Part shown: piece after piece, positions 46,831 through 55,083 of the stretch
Numbering within the stretch: the stretch's first letter is position 1
How the letters are laid out: each line of letters opens with the position of its first letter
Source: Acidovorax sp. 106
GTDB lineage: Bacteria; Pseudomonadota; Gammaproteobacteria; Burkholderiales; Burkholderiaceae_C
NCBI RefSeq assembly: GCF_003663825.1
Contig: NZ_RCCC01000001.1
Span: forward strand, 4,820,084-4,884,083
DNA: 64,000 nt
Direction: 5' to 3'
Made by a program: the position numbers and the translations under genes
Notes under the pieces: generated by a model
What the model saw: the letters and a program-made list of their open reading frames with translations, nothing else
Databases searched by the model: none
Told to the model about the DNA's origin: nothing

Positions 46831-47946
46831 ATGCGATCCCCCTTCCACCCAGAACCTCCCTACACCCATGGCCAACCAGAGCGCACTGCCGTGCTGCTGT
46901 GCAACCTGGGCACGCCTGACGAACCCACTGCGCCCGCATTGCGGCGCTACCTGGGCCAATTCCTGTCAGACCACCGCGTGGTCGAGATTCCCAAACTCGT
47001 CTGGATGCTGATCCTGCACGGCATCATCTTGCGCGTGCGCCCCGCCAAGTCGGCCGCCAAATACGCCAGCGTCTGGACGCCCGAGGGCTCGCCCCTGGCC
47101 GTGTGGACCACCAAGCAAGCCACCCTGCTGCGCGGCTGGCTGGGCCAGGCGGGGCACGGCGTGCTGGTGCGCCACGCCATGCGCTACGGCAACCCGTCCA
47201 TCGCCAGCCAGCTCGACGCCCTCAAGGCCGAAGGGGCCACGCGCATCCTGGTGCTGCCGCTGTACCCGCAATACTCTGGAACCACTACCGCCAGCGTGTT
47301 CGACGCGGTCTACACCTGGGCCGCCCGCACCCGCAACGTGCCCGAGCTGCGCTTTGTCAACCACTACCACGACGACCCTGGCTACATCGACGCCCTGGCC
47401 CGCACCGTAGAAACCCACTGGAAGCGCCACGGCCAGCCAGACCAACTGGTGATGAGCTTTCACGGCGTGCCCGAGCGCACGCTGCACCTGGGCGACCCCT
47501 ACCACTGCGAGGCCCGCAAGACGGGACGCCTGCTGGCCGAACGCCTGGGCCTGCGCGAAGACCGCTACCAAATCACCTTCCAATCGCGCTTTGGCAAGGC
47601 CAAGTGGCTGGAGCCCTACACCCAGCCCACCATCGAAGCCCTGGCCCAAAAAGGCACGCACCGTGTGGATGTGATTTGCCCCGGCTTTACCAGCGACTGC
47701 CTGGAAACGCTCGAAGAAATCAACATGGAAGTGCGCGAAGCCTTTTTGCACCACGGCGGCAAAGAATTTCACTACATCCCCTGCCTGAACGATAACCACG
47801 CCTGGATCGGCGCCCTGAGCCAGGTGGCCCAGCAGCACCTGCAAGGCTGGCCCACCGAAGTGGCCAGCGCAGCCGCGCTGGAAGATGCACGCCAGCACGC
47901 CCATGCAGGTGGCGCACCGCAGGGCCGCTGCCCGGTGGCACACTGA
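46831..47946 (+). CDS. hemH: Ferrochelatase
   Basis: 371 residues. It inserts Fe2+ into protoporphyrin IX, the last step of haem synthesis. Motifs are AVLLCNLGTPDEP, the catalytic-His segment LVMSFHGVPERTL and ICPGFTSDCLETLEEI. The C-terminal tail after residue 345 (SAAALEDARQHAHAGG) is a low-complexity extension. Membrane-associated, no transmembrane helix. Together with bacterioferritin and the Fec-type receptor it adds to the iron theme, but these are not clustered. Confidence 0.96.
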   Translation: MRSPFHPEPPYTHGQPERTAVLLCNLGTPDEPTAPALRRYLGQFLSDHRVVEIPKLVWMLILHGIILRVRPAKSAAKYASVWTPEGSPLAVWTTKQATLLRGWLGQAGHGVLVRHAMRYGNPSIASQLDALKAEGATRILVLPLYPQYSGTTTASVFDAVYTWAARTRNVPELRFVNHYHDDPGYIDALARTVETHWKRHGQPDQLVMSFHGVPERTLHLGDPYHCEARKTGRLLAERLGLREDRYQITFQSRFGKAKWLEPYTQPTIEALAQKGTHRVDVICPGFTSDCLETLEEINMEVREAFLHHGGKEFHYIPCLNDNHAWIGALSQVAQQHLQGWPTEVASAAALEDARQHAHAGGAPQGRCPVAH

Positions 47947-48003
47947 CAAACGGTGTGCGCAACGCGTGCCCCACGCAATGCACGCACACCCCTTTCATCC
48001 ACC

Positions 48004-48058
48004 AAATTGCTACTAAATTTATAGCTTCTTGCGCTTATTCCTATTGCGCCAGAAGCCT
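48004..48058 (+). repeat. Dispersed double-hairpin repeat, copy 6
   Basis: AAATTGCTACTAAATTTATAGC, then TTCTTGCGCTTATTCC and TATTGCGCCAGAAGCC. Located between hemH and the Lon-like protease gene. Confidence 0.7.
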
Positions 48059-48116
48059 TTTTTATTGAAATTCTCTGCATCCAGCGCCTGGCGCTTGCAG
48101 GCCCTCCACTTCAGCC

Positions 48117-50657
48117 ATGCCCGCCACCGCCCTTCCCGCTTCGCAACTGCGCCTGACCATCGACCCCAGCACCCTGGGTTTTGCCAGCACGGCCGAGTTG
48201 CAAGACCTGCCCTTGCCCTGGATTGGGCAAGAACGCGCGCAGGCAGCGGCGCAGTTTGGGCTGGGCATGGCCCAGCCCGACTACCACCTGTTTGTGCTCG
48301 GCGAAGTGGGCAGCGGGCGCGCATCGCTCATGCGCCAAGCCATGCACGCAGCCGCTGCGCTGCGCCCTGTGCCGCCTGACCTGTGCTACCTGCACAACTT
48401 TGACGCCCCTGAGCGCCCCCGCGCCCTGCGCCTGCCCGCAGGCCAGGGCCGCGTGCTGCGCCGCGCCATGGCCGAGCTGGCCAAGGCCCTGCAAACCGAC
48501 ATCCCCCGCCACCTGAGCAGCCCCGACTTTCGGGCCCAGGCCCGCACCATCGAGCAAGCCTACGAAGCGCAAGAGGCCCAGGCCTTTGCCGCGCTGCAAG
48601 CCTTTGCCCAGGCCCGGCAGTTCCACCTGTCGCGCACTGACGAAGACGGCGGGCACATGGTCTTCACGCTCACCGGCAGCAACGGCCAACCCTTGACCGA
48701 GAGCGAAGCCCGCGCCCTGCCCCCTGAGCAGCGCGCCCACATCGACGCGGCCGAGCAGGCACTGCGCGCAGAAATCGTGGCCTTTGCCCACACCCTGCGC
48801 CCTCTGGAGCGGGTGCGCGACGATGCACTGAACCAACTGCGCAAGCGCACCGTGCGCCCCCTGGTGCAACAAGCACTGGACGCAGTGCGCGCCGCCTTGC
48901 CAGAGCAGCCCGACCCCCTGCCCTCCTGGCTGCAGCACATCGAGCGAGAACTGCTGCAACACCTGCACTGGTTTGAGCTGATCGAGCCCAAAGACGGCCC
49001 AGCCGAGCCCAGCAGCGATAAAAGCAGCAGCGCAGCCAACACGGCCGGCGCCACCCATGACGACGAAGACGACGACGCCCACAACGCCCTGAACCGCCTG
49101 CTGCACCTGTGCCAGGTGCACCTGGCCGTGGACCACCACGGCCAGACCCACGCACCCGTCATCGTCGAAGACAACCCCCAGCACCGCAGCCTGTTTGGCA
49201 GCATCGAGGCGCACAGCGACGGCGACACCCCGCACGCCGACTACACCGGCATCCGCGCAGGCAGCCTGCTGCGCGCGCATGGCGGCTTCTTGTTGCTGCA
49301 CCTGCACGACCTGACGACCGAAGAAGGCCTGTGGGCCCGCCTGCGCCGCTTTCTGCGCTGCAACCGCCTGCACATCGACGAGTCTGGCGGCAGCAACAGC
49401 AGCGGCGCACCCGTGGCCCTGCAACCCGAGGCGGTGGCCGTGAATGTGAAGATCGTGCTGATCGGATCGGTGGACGAGTACTACGCCCTGCAAGACGCCG
49501 ACCCCGACACCGCCCGGCGCTTTCGCGCCAAGGTGGACTTTGTCGAGCGCTTTGCCGCCAGCCCCGCCACGCGCCAGGCCAGTGCCATCTTTGTGGCGCA
49601 CAGCTGCAAACGCCGGGGCCTGCCCCACTTCAGCGCCCCCGCCGTGGCCTTGCTGCTGGAGCAAGCCCACCGCGAAGCCGATGACCAAGGCCGCCAAAGC
49701 GCCCAGTTCGCTCACATCGAGGCCCTGCTGATGGAAGCCGCCACCCTGTGCCAAGCCCGCAGCGGCGCCTTGGTAGAGCCTGCCGACGTGCACGCAGCCC
49801 AACACGCCCACCAACTGCGCCACAACTACCCGGAAGAGCAACTGCACGAATCCATCGTAGAGGGCGAGCGCCTCATCACCTTGAGCGGCAGCGTCACCGG
49901 CCAGATCAATGCCCTGACCCAGATCGACCTGGGCGACTACCGCTTCGGCTTTCCGGTGCGCATCACCGCCCGCACGTTCGCGGGGCAGGAAGGCCTGCTC
50001 AACATTGAGCGCGAGGTGGACATGTCCGGCCCCATCCACGACAAGGGCGTGCTCATCCTGCACAGCTACCTCACCGCGCTGTTCAGCCACGTAGCCCCCC
50101 TGGCGCTGAATGCTTCCATCGTGTTCGAGCAGGAGTACAGCGGCGTAGAAGGCGATTCGGCCTCGTGCGCCGAGCTGTACGCGCTGCTGTCGAGCTTGTC
50201 GGGCCTACCCCTGCGCCAAGGCATTGCCGTGACCGGCGCACTGAACCAGCATGGCGAGGTGCTGCCCGTGGGCGGCATCAACGAAAAGATCGAGGGCTGG
50301 TTTCGCGCCTGCGCCACAGCAGGACTGGATGGGACGCAGGGCGTGCTCATCCCGTCACGCAACCAGCGCCACCTGATGCTGCCACGCGAGGTGCTAGAGG
50401 CCGTGCAGCGTGGCCTGTTCCACGTCTACACCGTGGGCCATGTAAGCGAGGGCATTGCACTGCTCACGGGCGAAGCCTCTGGCATGGCCCCCGGCGCCCT
50501 GCCTCCAGACCACGCCAGCGCACTCGAAGAAACCGTGCTCAGCCGTGCCGAGCAAACCCTGCGTGCCTACCGACGCGCCTGCCAAAGTGCAGGGCACACG
50601 CGCCGGGGCCGCACACGTCCAGCAGCGCGGTGGGCACACAAGCCTGGCGCAGACTGA
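48117..50657 (+). CDS. Lon-like ATP-dependent protease (LonB/YcbZ type)
   Basis: 846 residues. An N-terminal AAA-like domain with atypical Walker A (LGEVGSGRASLM, lacking the usual GK[ST]), an insert with an acidic linker (THDDEDDDAHN, about 310) and a C-terminal S16 protease domain. The catalytic dyad is Ser in EGDSASCAELYAL and Lys in VGGINEKIEGW. This architecture is that of YcbZ/LonH-like proteases, separate from the canonical Lon at 18.2-20.7 kb. Substrates are unknown. Residues after about 820 are basic and low-complexity (HTRRGRTRPAARW). Confidence 0.88.
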   Translation: MPATALPASQLRLTIDPSTLGFASTAELQDLPLPWIGQERAQAAAQFGLGMAQPDYHLFVLGEVGSGRASLMRQAMHAAAALRPVPPDLCYLHNFDAPERPRALRLPAGQGRVLRRAMAELAKALQTDIPRHLSSPDFRAQARTIEQAYEAQEAQAFAALQAFAQARQFHLSRTDEDGGHMVFTLTGSNGQPLTESEARALPPEQRAHIDAAEQALRAEIVAFAHTLRPLERVRDDALNQLRKRTVRPLVQQALDAVRAALPEQPDPLPSWLQHIERELLQHLHWFELIEPKDGPAEPSSDKSSSAANTAGATHDDEDDDAHNALNRLLHLCQVHLAVDHHGQTHAPVIVEDNPQHRSLFGSIEAHSDGDTPHADYTGIRAGSLLRAHGGFLLLHLHDLTTEEGLWARLRRFLRCNRLHIDESGGSNSSGAPVALQPEAVAVNVKIVLIGSVDEYYALQDADPDTARRFRAKVDFVERFAASPATRQASAIFVAHSCKRRGLPHFSAPAVALLLEQAHREADDQGRQSAQFAHIEALLMEAATLCQARSGALVEPADVHAAQHAHQLRHNYPEEQLHESIVEGERLITLSGSVTGQINALTQIDLGDYRFGFPVRITARTFAGQEGLLNIEREVDMSGPIHDKGVLILHSYLTALFSHVAPLALNASIVFEQEYSGVEGDSASCAELYALLSSLSGLPLRQGIAVTGALNQHGEVLPVGGINEKIEGWFRACATAGLDGTQGVLIPSRNQRHLMLPREVLEAVQRGLFHVYTVGHVSEGIALLTGEASGMAPGALPPDHASALEETVLSRAEQTLRAYRRACQSAGHTRRGRTRPAARWAHKPGAD

Positions 50658-50765
50658 TACCAACCAGCGCGCCCCCAAGCGAAGCAGGCTTGGTTGGTAG
50701 CAAGGGGCACGGGGGTTACGCCCCCCAAACCCAGCCTGCCACCCGGCGGGGCGAAAGTGGCCGCC

Positions 50766-51410
50766 CTACCACTTGGGCAAAATGCGCTCGCCCGGCAAAA
50801 TCTCATACGGCACTGCCCAACCCGGCAGCTGGCGCAAGCGCTGCAGCCATGCATGGATGTGCGGGTAGCGCGTGGCCACGTCGTAGCCGCTTTCCTCCAC
50901 CGGGTAGAACAGGTAGCCGCACAGCGAGAAGTCGGCAATCGTGGGCTGCTCACCCACCATGAAGGTGCGGCCCTCCAGGTGCTTGTCCACAATGCCAAAC
51001 GCGTTGTCCATGCGCCCCTGCAGCCAGGCCATCAGTGCGGGCTCGGGCGGTGTGGCACCAAAGGCCTTCATGAAACGGAACGTGGCGAAGTAACTGGTGA
51101 ACTTGTGGTTGTCGAACAGCAGCCAGCGCAGCACCTCCAGCTTGTCGTCCTCAGACTCCCCCAGATACGCTGGCGCATGCCTTTGGGCCAGATAAGTCAG
51201 GATCACCCCCGACTGCGTCAGGCTGCGCTCACCATCCTCCAGCACCGGCGCCTCGCCCATGGGATTGGTCTGCTCGCGCCAATCCGCCGTGCGGGTCATG
51301 CCGTTCATGAAGTCCACAAACACGGGCTCCCACGCCACGCCCAGTGCCCGTAAAAAGAACGCCACCTTGTACGAATTGCCAGACTGGCAAAAGCTGTGAA
51401 GACGGTACAT
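50766..51410 (-). CDS. Glutathione S-transferase family protein
   Basis: 214 residues. The N-terminal thioredoxin-like domain (1-80) begins MYRLHSFCQSGNSYKVAFFL, where Ser/Cys near residue 9-12 is the likely glutathione-activating residue. It has the cis-Pro segment GEAPVLEDGERSLTQSGVI. The C-terminal helical domain has TIADFSLCGYLFY (N-capping box). Cytoplasmic; substrate unknown. ATG at 51410 begins the conserved fold; a longer frame upstream is not conserved. Confidence 0.92.
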   Translation of the reverse strand: MYRLHSFCQSGNSYKVAFFLRALGVAWEPVFVDFMNGMTRTADWREQTNPMGEAPVLEDGERSLTQSGVILTYLAQRHAPAYLGESEDDKLEVLRWLLFDNHKFTSYFATFRFMKAFGATPPEPALMAWLQGRMDNAFGIVDKHLEGRTFMVGEQPTIADFSLCGYLFYPVEESGYDVATRYPHIHAWLQRLRQLPGWAVPYEILPGERILPKW

Positions 51411-51511
51411 CGCACACTCCTCCTTGGTATCCCAAAGGGGCAGGCCATCTGCCCCGGGCTGAGCAGTGTCACAAAAAATCGCCACAGGCGCCGAGCACCT
51501 GACATTAGCCC

Positions 51512-51904
51512 TCAACCCAGCGGCCGCAACCACATCCACAAAGCGGCCCCCGCGGCCAGCCACAAAGCCACCACCAGCACGGCCCCTGCCATGCTGCGGG
51601 GCTTGGCGCCCTTGGCCTGCATCCAGGCATCGGCCTGGCCACGGCAATCGGCCAGCACATCGGGCGGTAACAGCCGCAAGGTCAGCCAGATCAAACCAGG
51701 CAACAGCAACACATCGTCCACATAACCCAGCACGGGAATGAAATCGGGGATCAGGTCAATCGGACTCAGCGCATACGCCACCACAAACAGCCCAAGCGCC
51801 TTGGCATACCAAGGCGTCTTGGGGTGCTTGCCAGCAAACCACAGGGTTACCCCATCGCGCTTGACGCGCTTGGCCCAAATCTTCAACGTGCTGCCGATGC
51901 CCAT
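51512..51904 (-). CDS. DUF1232 (YkvA-like) membrane protein
   Basis: 130 residues with the DUF1232 core (about 30-70: KTPWYAKALGLFVVAYALSP, then IDLIPDFIPVLGYVDDVLL) and a C-terminal hydrophobic helix (LVVALWLAAGAALWMWL). Function unknown. ATG at 51904 starts MGIGSTLKIWAKRVKRDG; the frame is open 27 codons further upstream without support. Confidence 0.88.
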   Translation of the reverse strand: MGIGSTLKIWAKRVKRDGVTLWFAGKHPKTPWYAKALGLFVVAYALSPIDLIPDFIPVLGYVDDVLLLPGLIWLTLRLLPPDVLADCRGQADAWMQAKGAKPRSMAGAVLVVALWLAAGAALWMWLRPLG

Positions 51905-52097
51905 GCCAATCTTTCGATGTGCCAACGGGCACAGCTCCCATGATGTACCACGCTTGGATCCAAAGAGAGGTCGCCTGCCTCGCACTTCAGCAACGCAGGG
52001 GTTGCAAGCAAAGCCCCATCAAAGCGCATGACAGCACATACAGAGCGCGTGCACACCCAGGCCCCCAAAGCCAGGCCCTCGGCGTGCATCAATGAAC

Positions 52098-53015
52098 TCA
52101 GAACGGCACTGTGGTGCGCAGCCAAAACGCCGAGCCCTGCGCACGGTTGCGTGCGCCAAACTCTTTTTCGACCTTGGCGGTGATGAGCCAGCCCTTGTCG
52201 TTGGCGTAGCGGATGGACGGGCCTATGGATTGGCTGCGCCCGCGTGCGCCGGACACCACCGCGCCATTGAGCTTGTCGTCACTCCACTGCCGGTAAACAT
52301 ACCCGCTCACACCCACAATCCAGCCGCCCCCCAGGCCCCAGCCCAGGGCGTAGTCGGCAATGAACTCGCGCCCTGAGCGGTAACCCGTGTCGTCGTTGGT
52401 GCGGTTGAAGTTGAGCGTGGCCTTCACGTCGGCGTTCAGGCCATGCGGGTCCATCCACGTCACCACGCCAATGGGCTGCAACGAGAGGTAATTGCGCCCG
52501 ATGTTGGCCTGGCGGTTGCGGTCGTACGCGCCGGTGGGCAGCACGGCGTCCAGCCCCGCCACCGTGTGCAACTTGGCCGAGTGGTGCCAGGCAACGGCAC
52601 CGCCCACCGTCACATCGCCCAGGCCAGTGCGCGAATCGCTTGCGCCCCCGGCACGCACCGAAAGGTCTACCAGCGGCAAGATGGTGTGGGCCGCCAGATT
52701 GCCCCCCAGCAACTCTACCGGGGTGACCCAGATGATGCGCGTCGCCGCCACGTTGGCCCGCACCTTGAAGCCGGGCACAGGCACGGCATCGCCTTGCGCG
52801 TCGTTCACCCGCGTGGCGGTGTAACGGTTCAGGTACTCCAGCACATACAAGCCGGGCGGTGGCGCTGCCCCTGCGGTGAAGTTTTCAGTGCCGACGGGGT
52901 AGGTGGAGCCCCCGCCCTCGGTGGCAAAGACCCCGGTGCACAGCGTGCCGGCCAGTGCCAGCAGTGCCAGGCGGCGTGTGCTGGAGGATGGTGTGTTTTT
53001 TGTCCGATGTTTCAT
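52098..53015 (-). CDS. SphA-like outer-membrane channel protein (aromatic catabolism type)
   Basis: 305 residues. A signal peptide (cleavage near CTGVFA, about residue 32) precedes a beta-rich protein ending in Phe (RTTVPF), as outer-membrane barrels do. Segments such as GLGDVTVGGAVAWH and NYLSLQPIGVVTWM match the SphA/'MetA-pathway of phenol degradation' family of presumed outer-membrane importers of aromatic compounds. Last gene of the minus-strand operon headed by the aldehyde dehydrogenase, suggesting it admits that pathway's substrate. Confidence 0.85.
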   Translation of the reverse strand: MKHRTKNTPSSSTRRLALLALAGTLCTGVFATEGGGSTYPVGTENFTAGAAPPPGLYVLEYLNRYTATRVNDAQGDAVPVPGFKVRANVAATRIIWVTPVELLGGNLAAHTILPLVDLSVRAGGASDSRTGLGDVTVGGAVAWHHSAKLHTVAGLDAVLPTGAYDRNRQANIGRNYLSLQPIGVVTWMDPHGLNADVKATLNFNRTNDDTGYRSGREFIADYALGWGLGGGWIVGVSGYVYRQWSDDKLNGAVVSGARGRSQSIGPSIRYANDKGWLITAKVEKEFGARNRAQGSAFWLRTTVPF

Positions 53016-53156
53016 GGTGCTTGTCTCCTTTTTGTTGTGTGAACAGGTTTTTTCAGGAATGCCCGACCAAAAGGCGCGCAGGCTCGCTCCCCGGCCTGTG
53101 CCGGTGCGGCCGATGCGTCGGCCCTTGGGGTCGTTGGGCTGAGGGGTGCCGCTGCG

Positions 53157-54080
53157 CTATGCAGCAGCCGCCACCGCCGTGCGCTGGTGCGCTGCGATGA
53201 ACCGGCCCGCTTGCTCCAGCGAAGCCAGTGCTTCATCCAGCACGGGCGCAAACAGCTGCCAGCAATGCACCATGCCGTCCCACACGGTGCAGTCCGCTTC
53301 CACACCCGCTGCTTTCAGGCGCGCGGCCATGGTGACGGCGTCGTCGCGCAGGCGCTCCTGGCTGCCCACCTGCAGTTGCACGGGCGGCAGCCCTTGCAGG
53401 TTGGCGCTGTAGAACGGTGTGACCGTGGGCGAACGCACGTCGCCGCCTGGCACGTACATGGCGTTGAAAAAGCCCATCAGCTCGCGCGTGATGAACGGGT
53501 CGTCCACGGTGTGGTGGGACCCGCCTTCCGACGCCATGTCCAGCGCGGGCGACAACGCCACGATGGCCGCAGGCAACGGCATGCCCAGGTCGCGGGCACG
53601 CACTGCCGTGGACAAGGCCAGGTTGCCGCCCGCCGAGTCGCCCGCCAGCACGATGGCCGACGCGGCGTAGCCCTGGGCCAGCGCCCACTCGTACGCAGCC
53701 AGCGCATCGTCGTGCGCGGCGGGCGCGGGGTGTTCCGGCGCCAGCCGGTAGTCCACATTGAGCACCGGCGCCCCGCTGAACTGCGCCAAGTACGAGCACA
53801 GCGCCCGGTGCGACGCCAGCGAGCCAAACACAAAACCACCCGCGTGGTGGTAGATGACAAGCCTGCGCGCATCGGCATGGGCCGTGCTCAGCAACTCGGC
53901 CGCCATAGTGCCACCCGCCCCGTTGGGGATGTGCAGTGTGCGGACGGGAAGCCCCTGGGCCATAGGCATCTGCGAATTGCTGGCATCAAACCACGCGCGC
54001 AACTGCGCGGGGGTGGCTTGCGGTGGCGGCGGGTTTTGCGTGGCCATCTGCAAGATGGCCTGGAGCTGTTGTGCGGACAT
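53157..54080 (-). CDS. Alpha/beta hydrolase, HSL (hormone-sensitive lipase) family esterase
   Basis: 307 residues. Oxyanion-hole motif is YHHAGGFVFG (variant of HGGGF), the nucleophile motif LAGDSAGGNLAL, the catalytic Asp region VGSQERLRDDA and His in DGMVHCW. The family hydrolyses short-chain and aryl esters. It lies 15 bases downstream of the SDR gene, so it belongs to the same operon. An ester of an aromatic alcohol as substrate is inference from the neighbours. Confidence 0.92.
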   Translation of the reverse strand: MSAQQLQAILQMATQNPPPPQATPAQLRAWFDASNSQMPMAQGLPVRTLHIPNGAGGTMAAELLSTAHADARRLVIYHHAGGFVFGSLASHRALCSYLAQFSGAPVLNVDYRLAPEHPAPAAHDDALAAYEWALAQGYAASAIVLAGDSAGGNLALSTAVRARDLGMPLPAAIVALSPALDMASEGGSHHTVDDPFITRELMGFFNAMYVPGGDVRSPTVTPFYSANLQGLPPVQLQVGSQERLRDDAVTMAARLKAAGVEADCTVWDGMVHCWQLFAPVLDEALASLEQAGRFIAAHQRTAVAAAA

Positions 54081-54095
54081 GTGCGGGCCCTTCGA

Positions 54096-54863
54096 TCACA
54101 GGTAGGTGGAGGCGAGTCCGCCATCCACAGGCAGGTTGATGCCGCTCACCCAGCGGGCCGCATCGCTGCACAGGAAGGCGATCACCGGCGCCACTTCGTC
54201 GCTGAAGGCCGGGCGCTTCATGCGGTGGGCATCCTTCTCCACGCGCTCCTGGCCCAGCATCTGCACAAAGTCGCCCAGGATGGGCGTGAACACCGGGCCG
54301 GGGGCCACGCAGTTCATGCGCACACCGCGCTCCATGAAGATCTTTTGCGACTGGGTGTACGTCCACACAATCAGCGCTTCCTTGAAGTACTGGTAGCAGG
54401 TCTCTTGCGGCACGGGGTGCGCAGCCAGCCACTTGGCGCCCTCTTCAAAGCTGGCGGTGGCCCCCAGGGCGCGGTGGGGTTCCAGGCGCTGGGGCCACTC
54501 TGCCCCCAGGATGGAGGCAATGTTGACGATGGAACCGCCTTCGCCCATGCGCTCCAGCACGCGGTGCGTGAAGTGGCGCAGGCCCAGGTAATTGACGCGG
54601 CCGACCAGCTCGGCGGGCGATGTGCCGGGCACACCCGCAATATTGGCCAGCGCATCCACCTTGGCGGGCAGCCGTGCCATAGCGGCGTCAATCGCCGCAG
54701 GATCACCCAGATCTATGGGCACAAAGCCGTCGAGCGTGAGCGTGGGCGCATTGCGGTCCACACCAATCACGCGGGCGCCCTGCTGGCGGGCGAGCTTGGC
54801 AAAGTCAGCGCCGATGCCGGAGCAGCAGCCGGTGACGACGATGGTTTTGTTGTTGAGGGTCAT
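54096..54863 (-). CDS. SDR-family dehydrogenase, coniferyl-alcohol dehydrogenase (CalA)-like
   Basis: 255 residues. Cofactor motif is TGCCSGIGADFA, with an Asp at the end of beta-2 (IGVDRN) favouring NAD. Active site YQYFK matches YxxxK and the preceding NIASILGAEWP contains the Ser. The segments NYLGLRHFT, CYQYFKEALIVW, MNCVAPGPVFTPIL and GINLPVDGGLASTY agree closely with my recollection of coniferyl-alcohol dehydrogenase CalA of Pseudomonas sp. HR199; 3-alpha-hydroxysteroid dehydrogenases are the other close group. It would oxidise an aromatic alcohol to the aldehyde used by the adjacent dehydrogenase. ATG at 54863 follows AGGAGACAACTTTC. Confidence 0.88.
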   Translation of the reverse strand: MTLNNKTIVVTGCCSGIGADFAKLARQQGARVIGVDRNAPTLTLDGFVPIDLGDPAAIDAAMARLPAKVDALANIAGVPGTSPAELVGRVNYLGLRHFTHRVLERMGEGGSIVNIASILGAEWPQRLEPHRALGATASFEEGAKWLAAHPVPQETCYQYFKEALIVWTYTQSQKIFMERGVRMNCVAPGPVFTPILGDFVQMLGQERVEKDAHRMKRPAFSDEVAPVIAFLCSDAARWVSGINLPVDGGLASTYL

Positions 54864-54911
54864 GAAAGTTGTCTCCTGCAAATGTTGTTGTGGTGCGAGG
54901 GGTGAGCGCGG

Positions 54912-55072
54912 CGCTTCGACAAGCTCAGCGTGAACGGGCTGGGGGTGCTCCGTCGAACGGGCTGGCGCGCCTTGAGCAGCGTCTTGCCATCCCCCAACCG
55001 TTCGGGCTGAGCCTGTCGAAGCCAGGGTACGGAGCCCGCCCTGCCTTTGACAAGCTCAGGCGGAACGGGAGG
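54912..55072. repeat. Three copies of the CTTCGACAAGCTCAG intergenic repeat
   Basis: CTTCGACAAGCTCAGCGTGA (54913), its inverse CCGTTCGGGCTGAGCCTGTC (54998) and TTTGACAAGCTCAGGCGGAA (55046). They occupy the 220-base gap between the aldehyde dehydrogenase and SDR genes and can fold into long hairpins. The sequence is a common dispersed repeat in Comamonadaceae and other Betaproteobacteria. Confidence 0.8.
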
Positions 55073-55083
55073 TTGATGCGCTG

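Noticed and set aside
48111..50090. 659-codon minus-strand frame opposite the Lon-like protease gene
   Set aside because: Antisense shadow; Val/Gln/Gly/His-rich composition and no motifs.
53187..54905. 572-codon plus-strand frame opposite the esterase and SDR genes
   Set aside because: It spans two clear genes on the other strand and is Arg/His/Gly-rich; not credible as protein.
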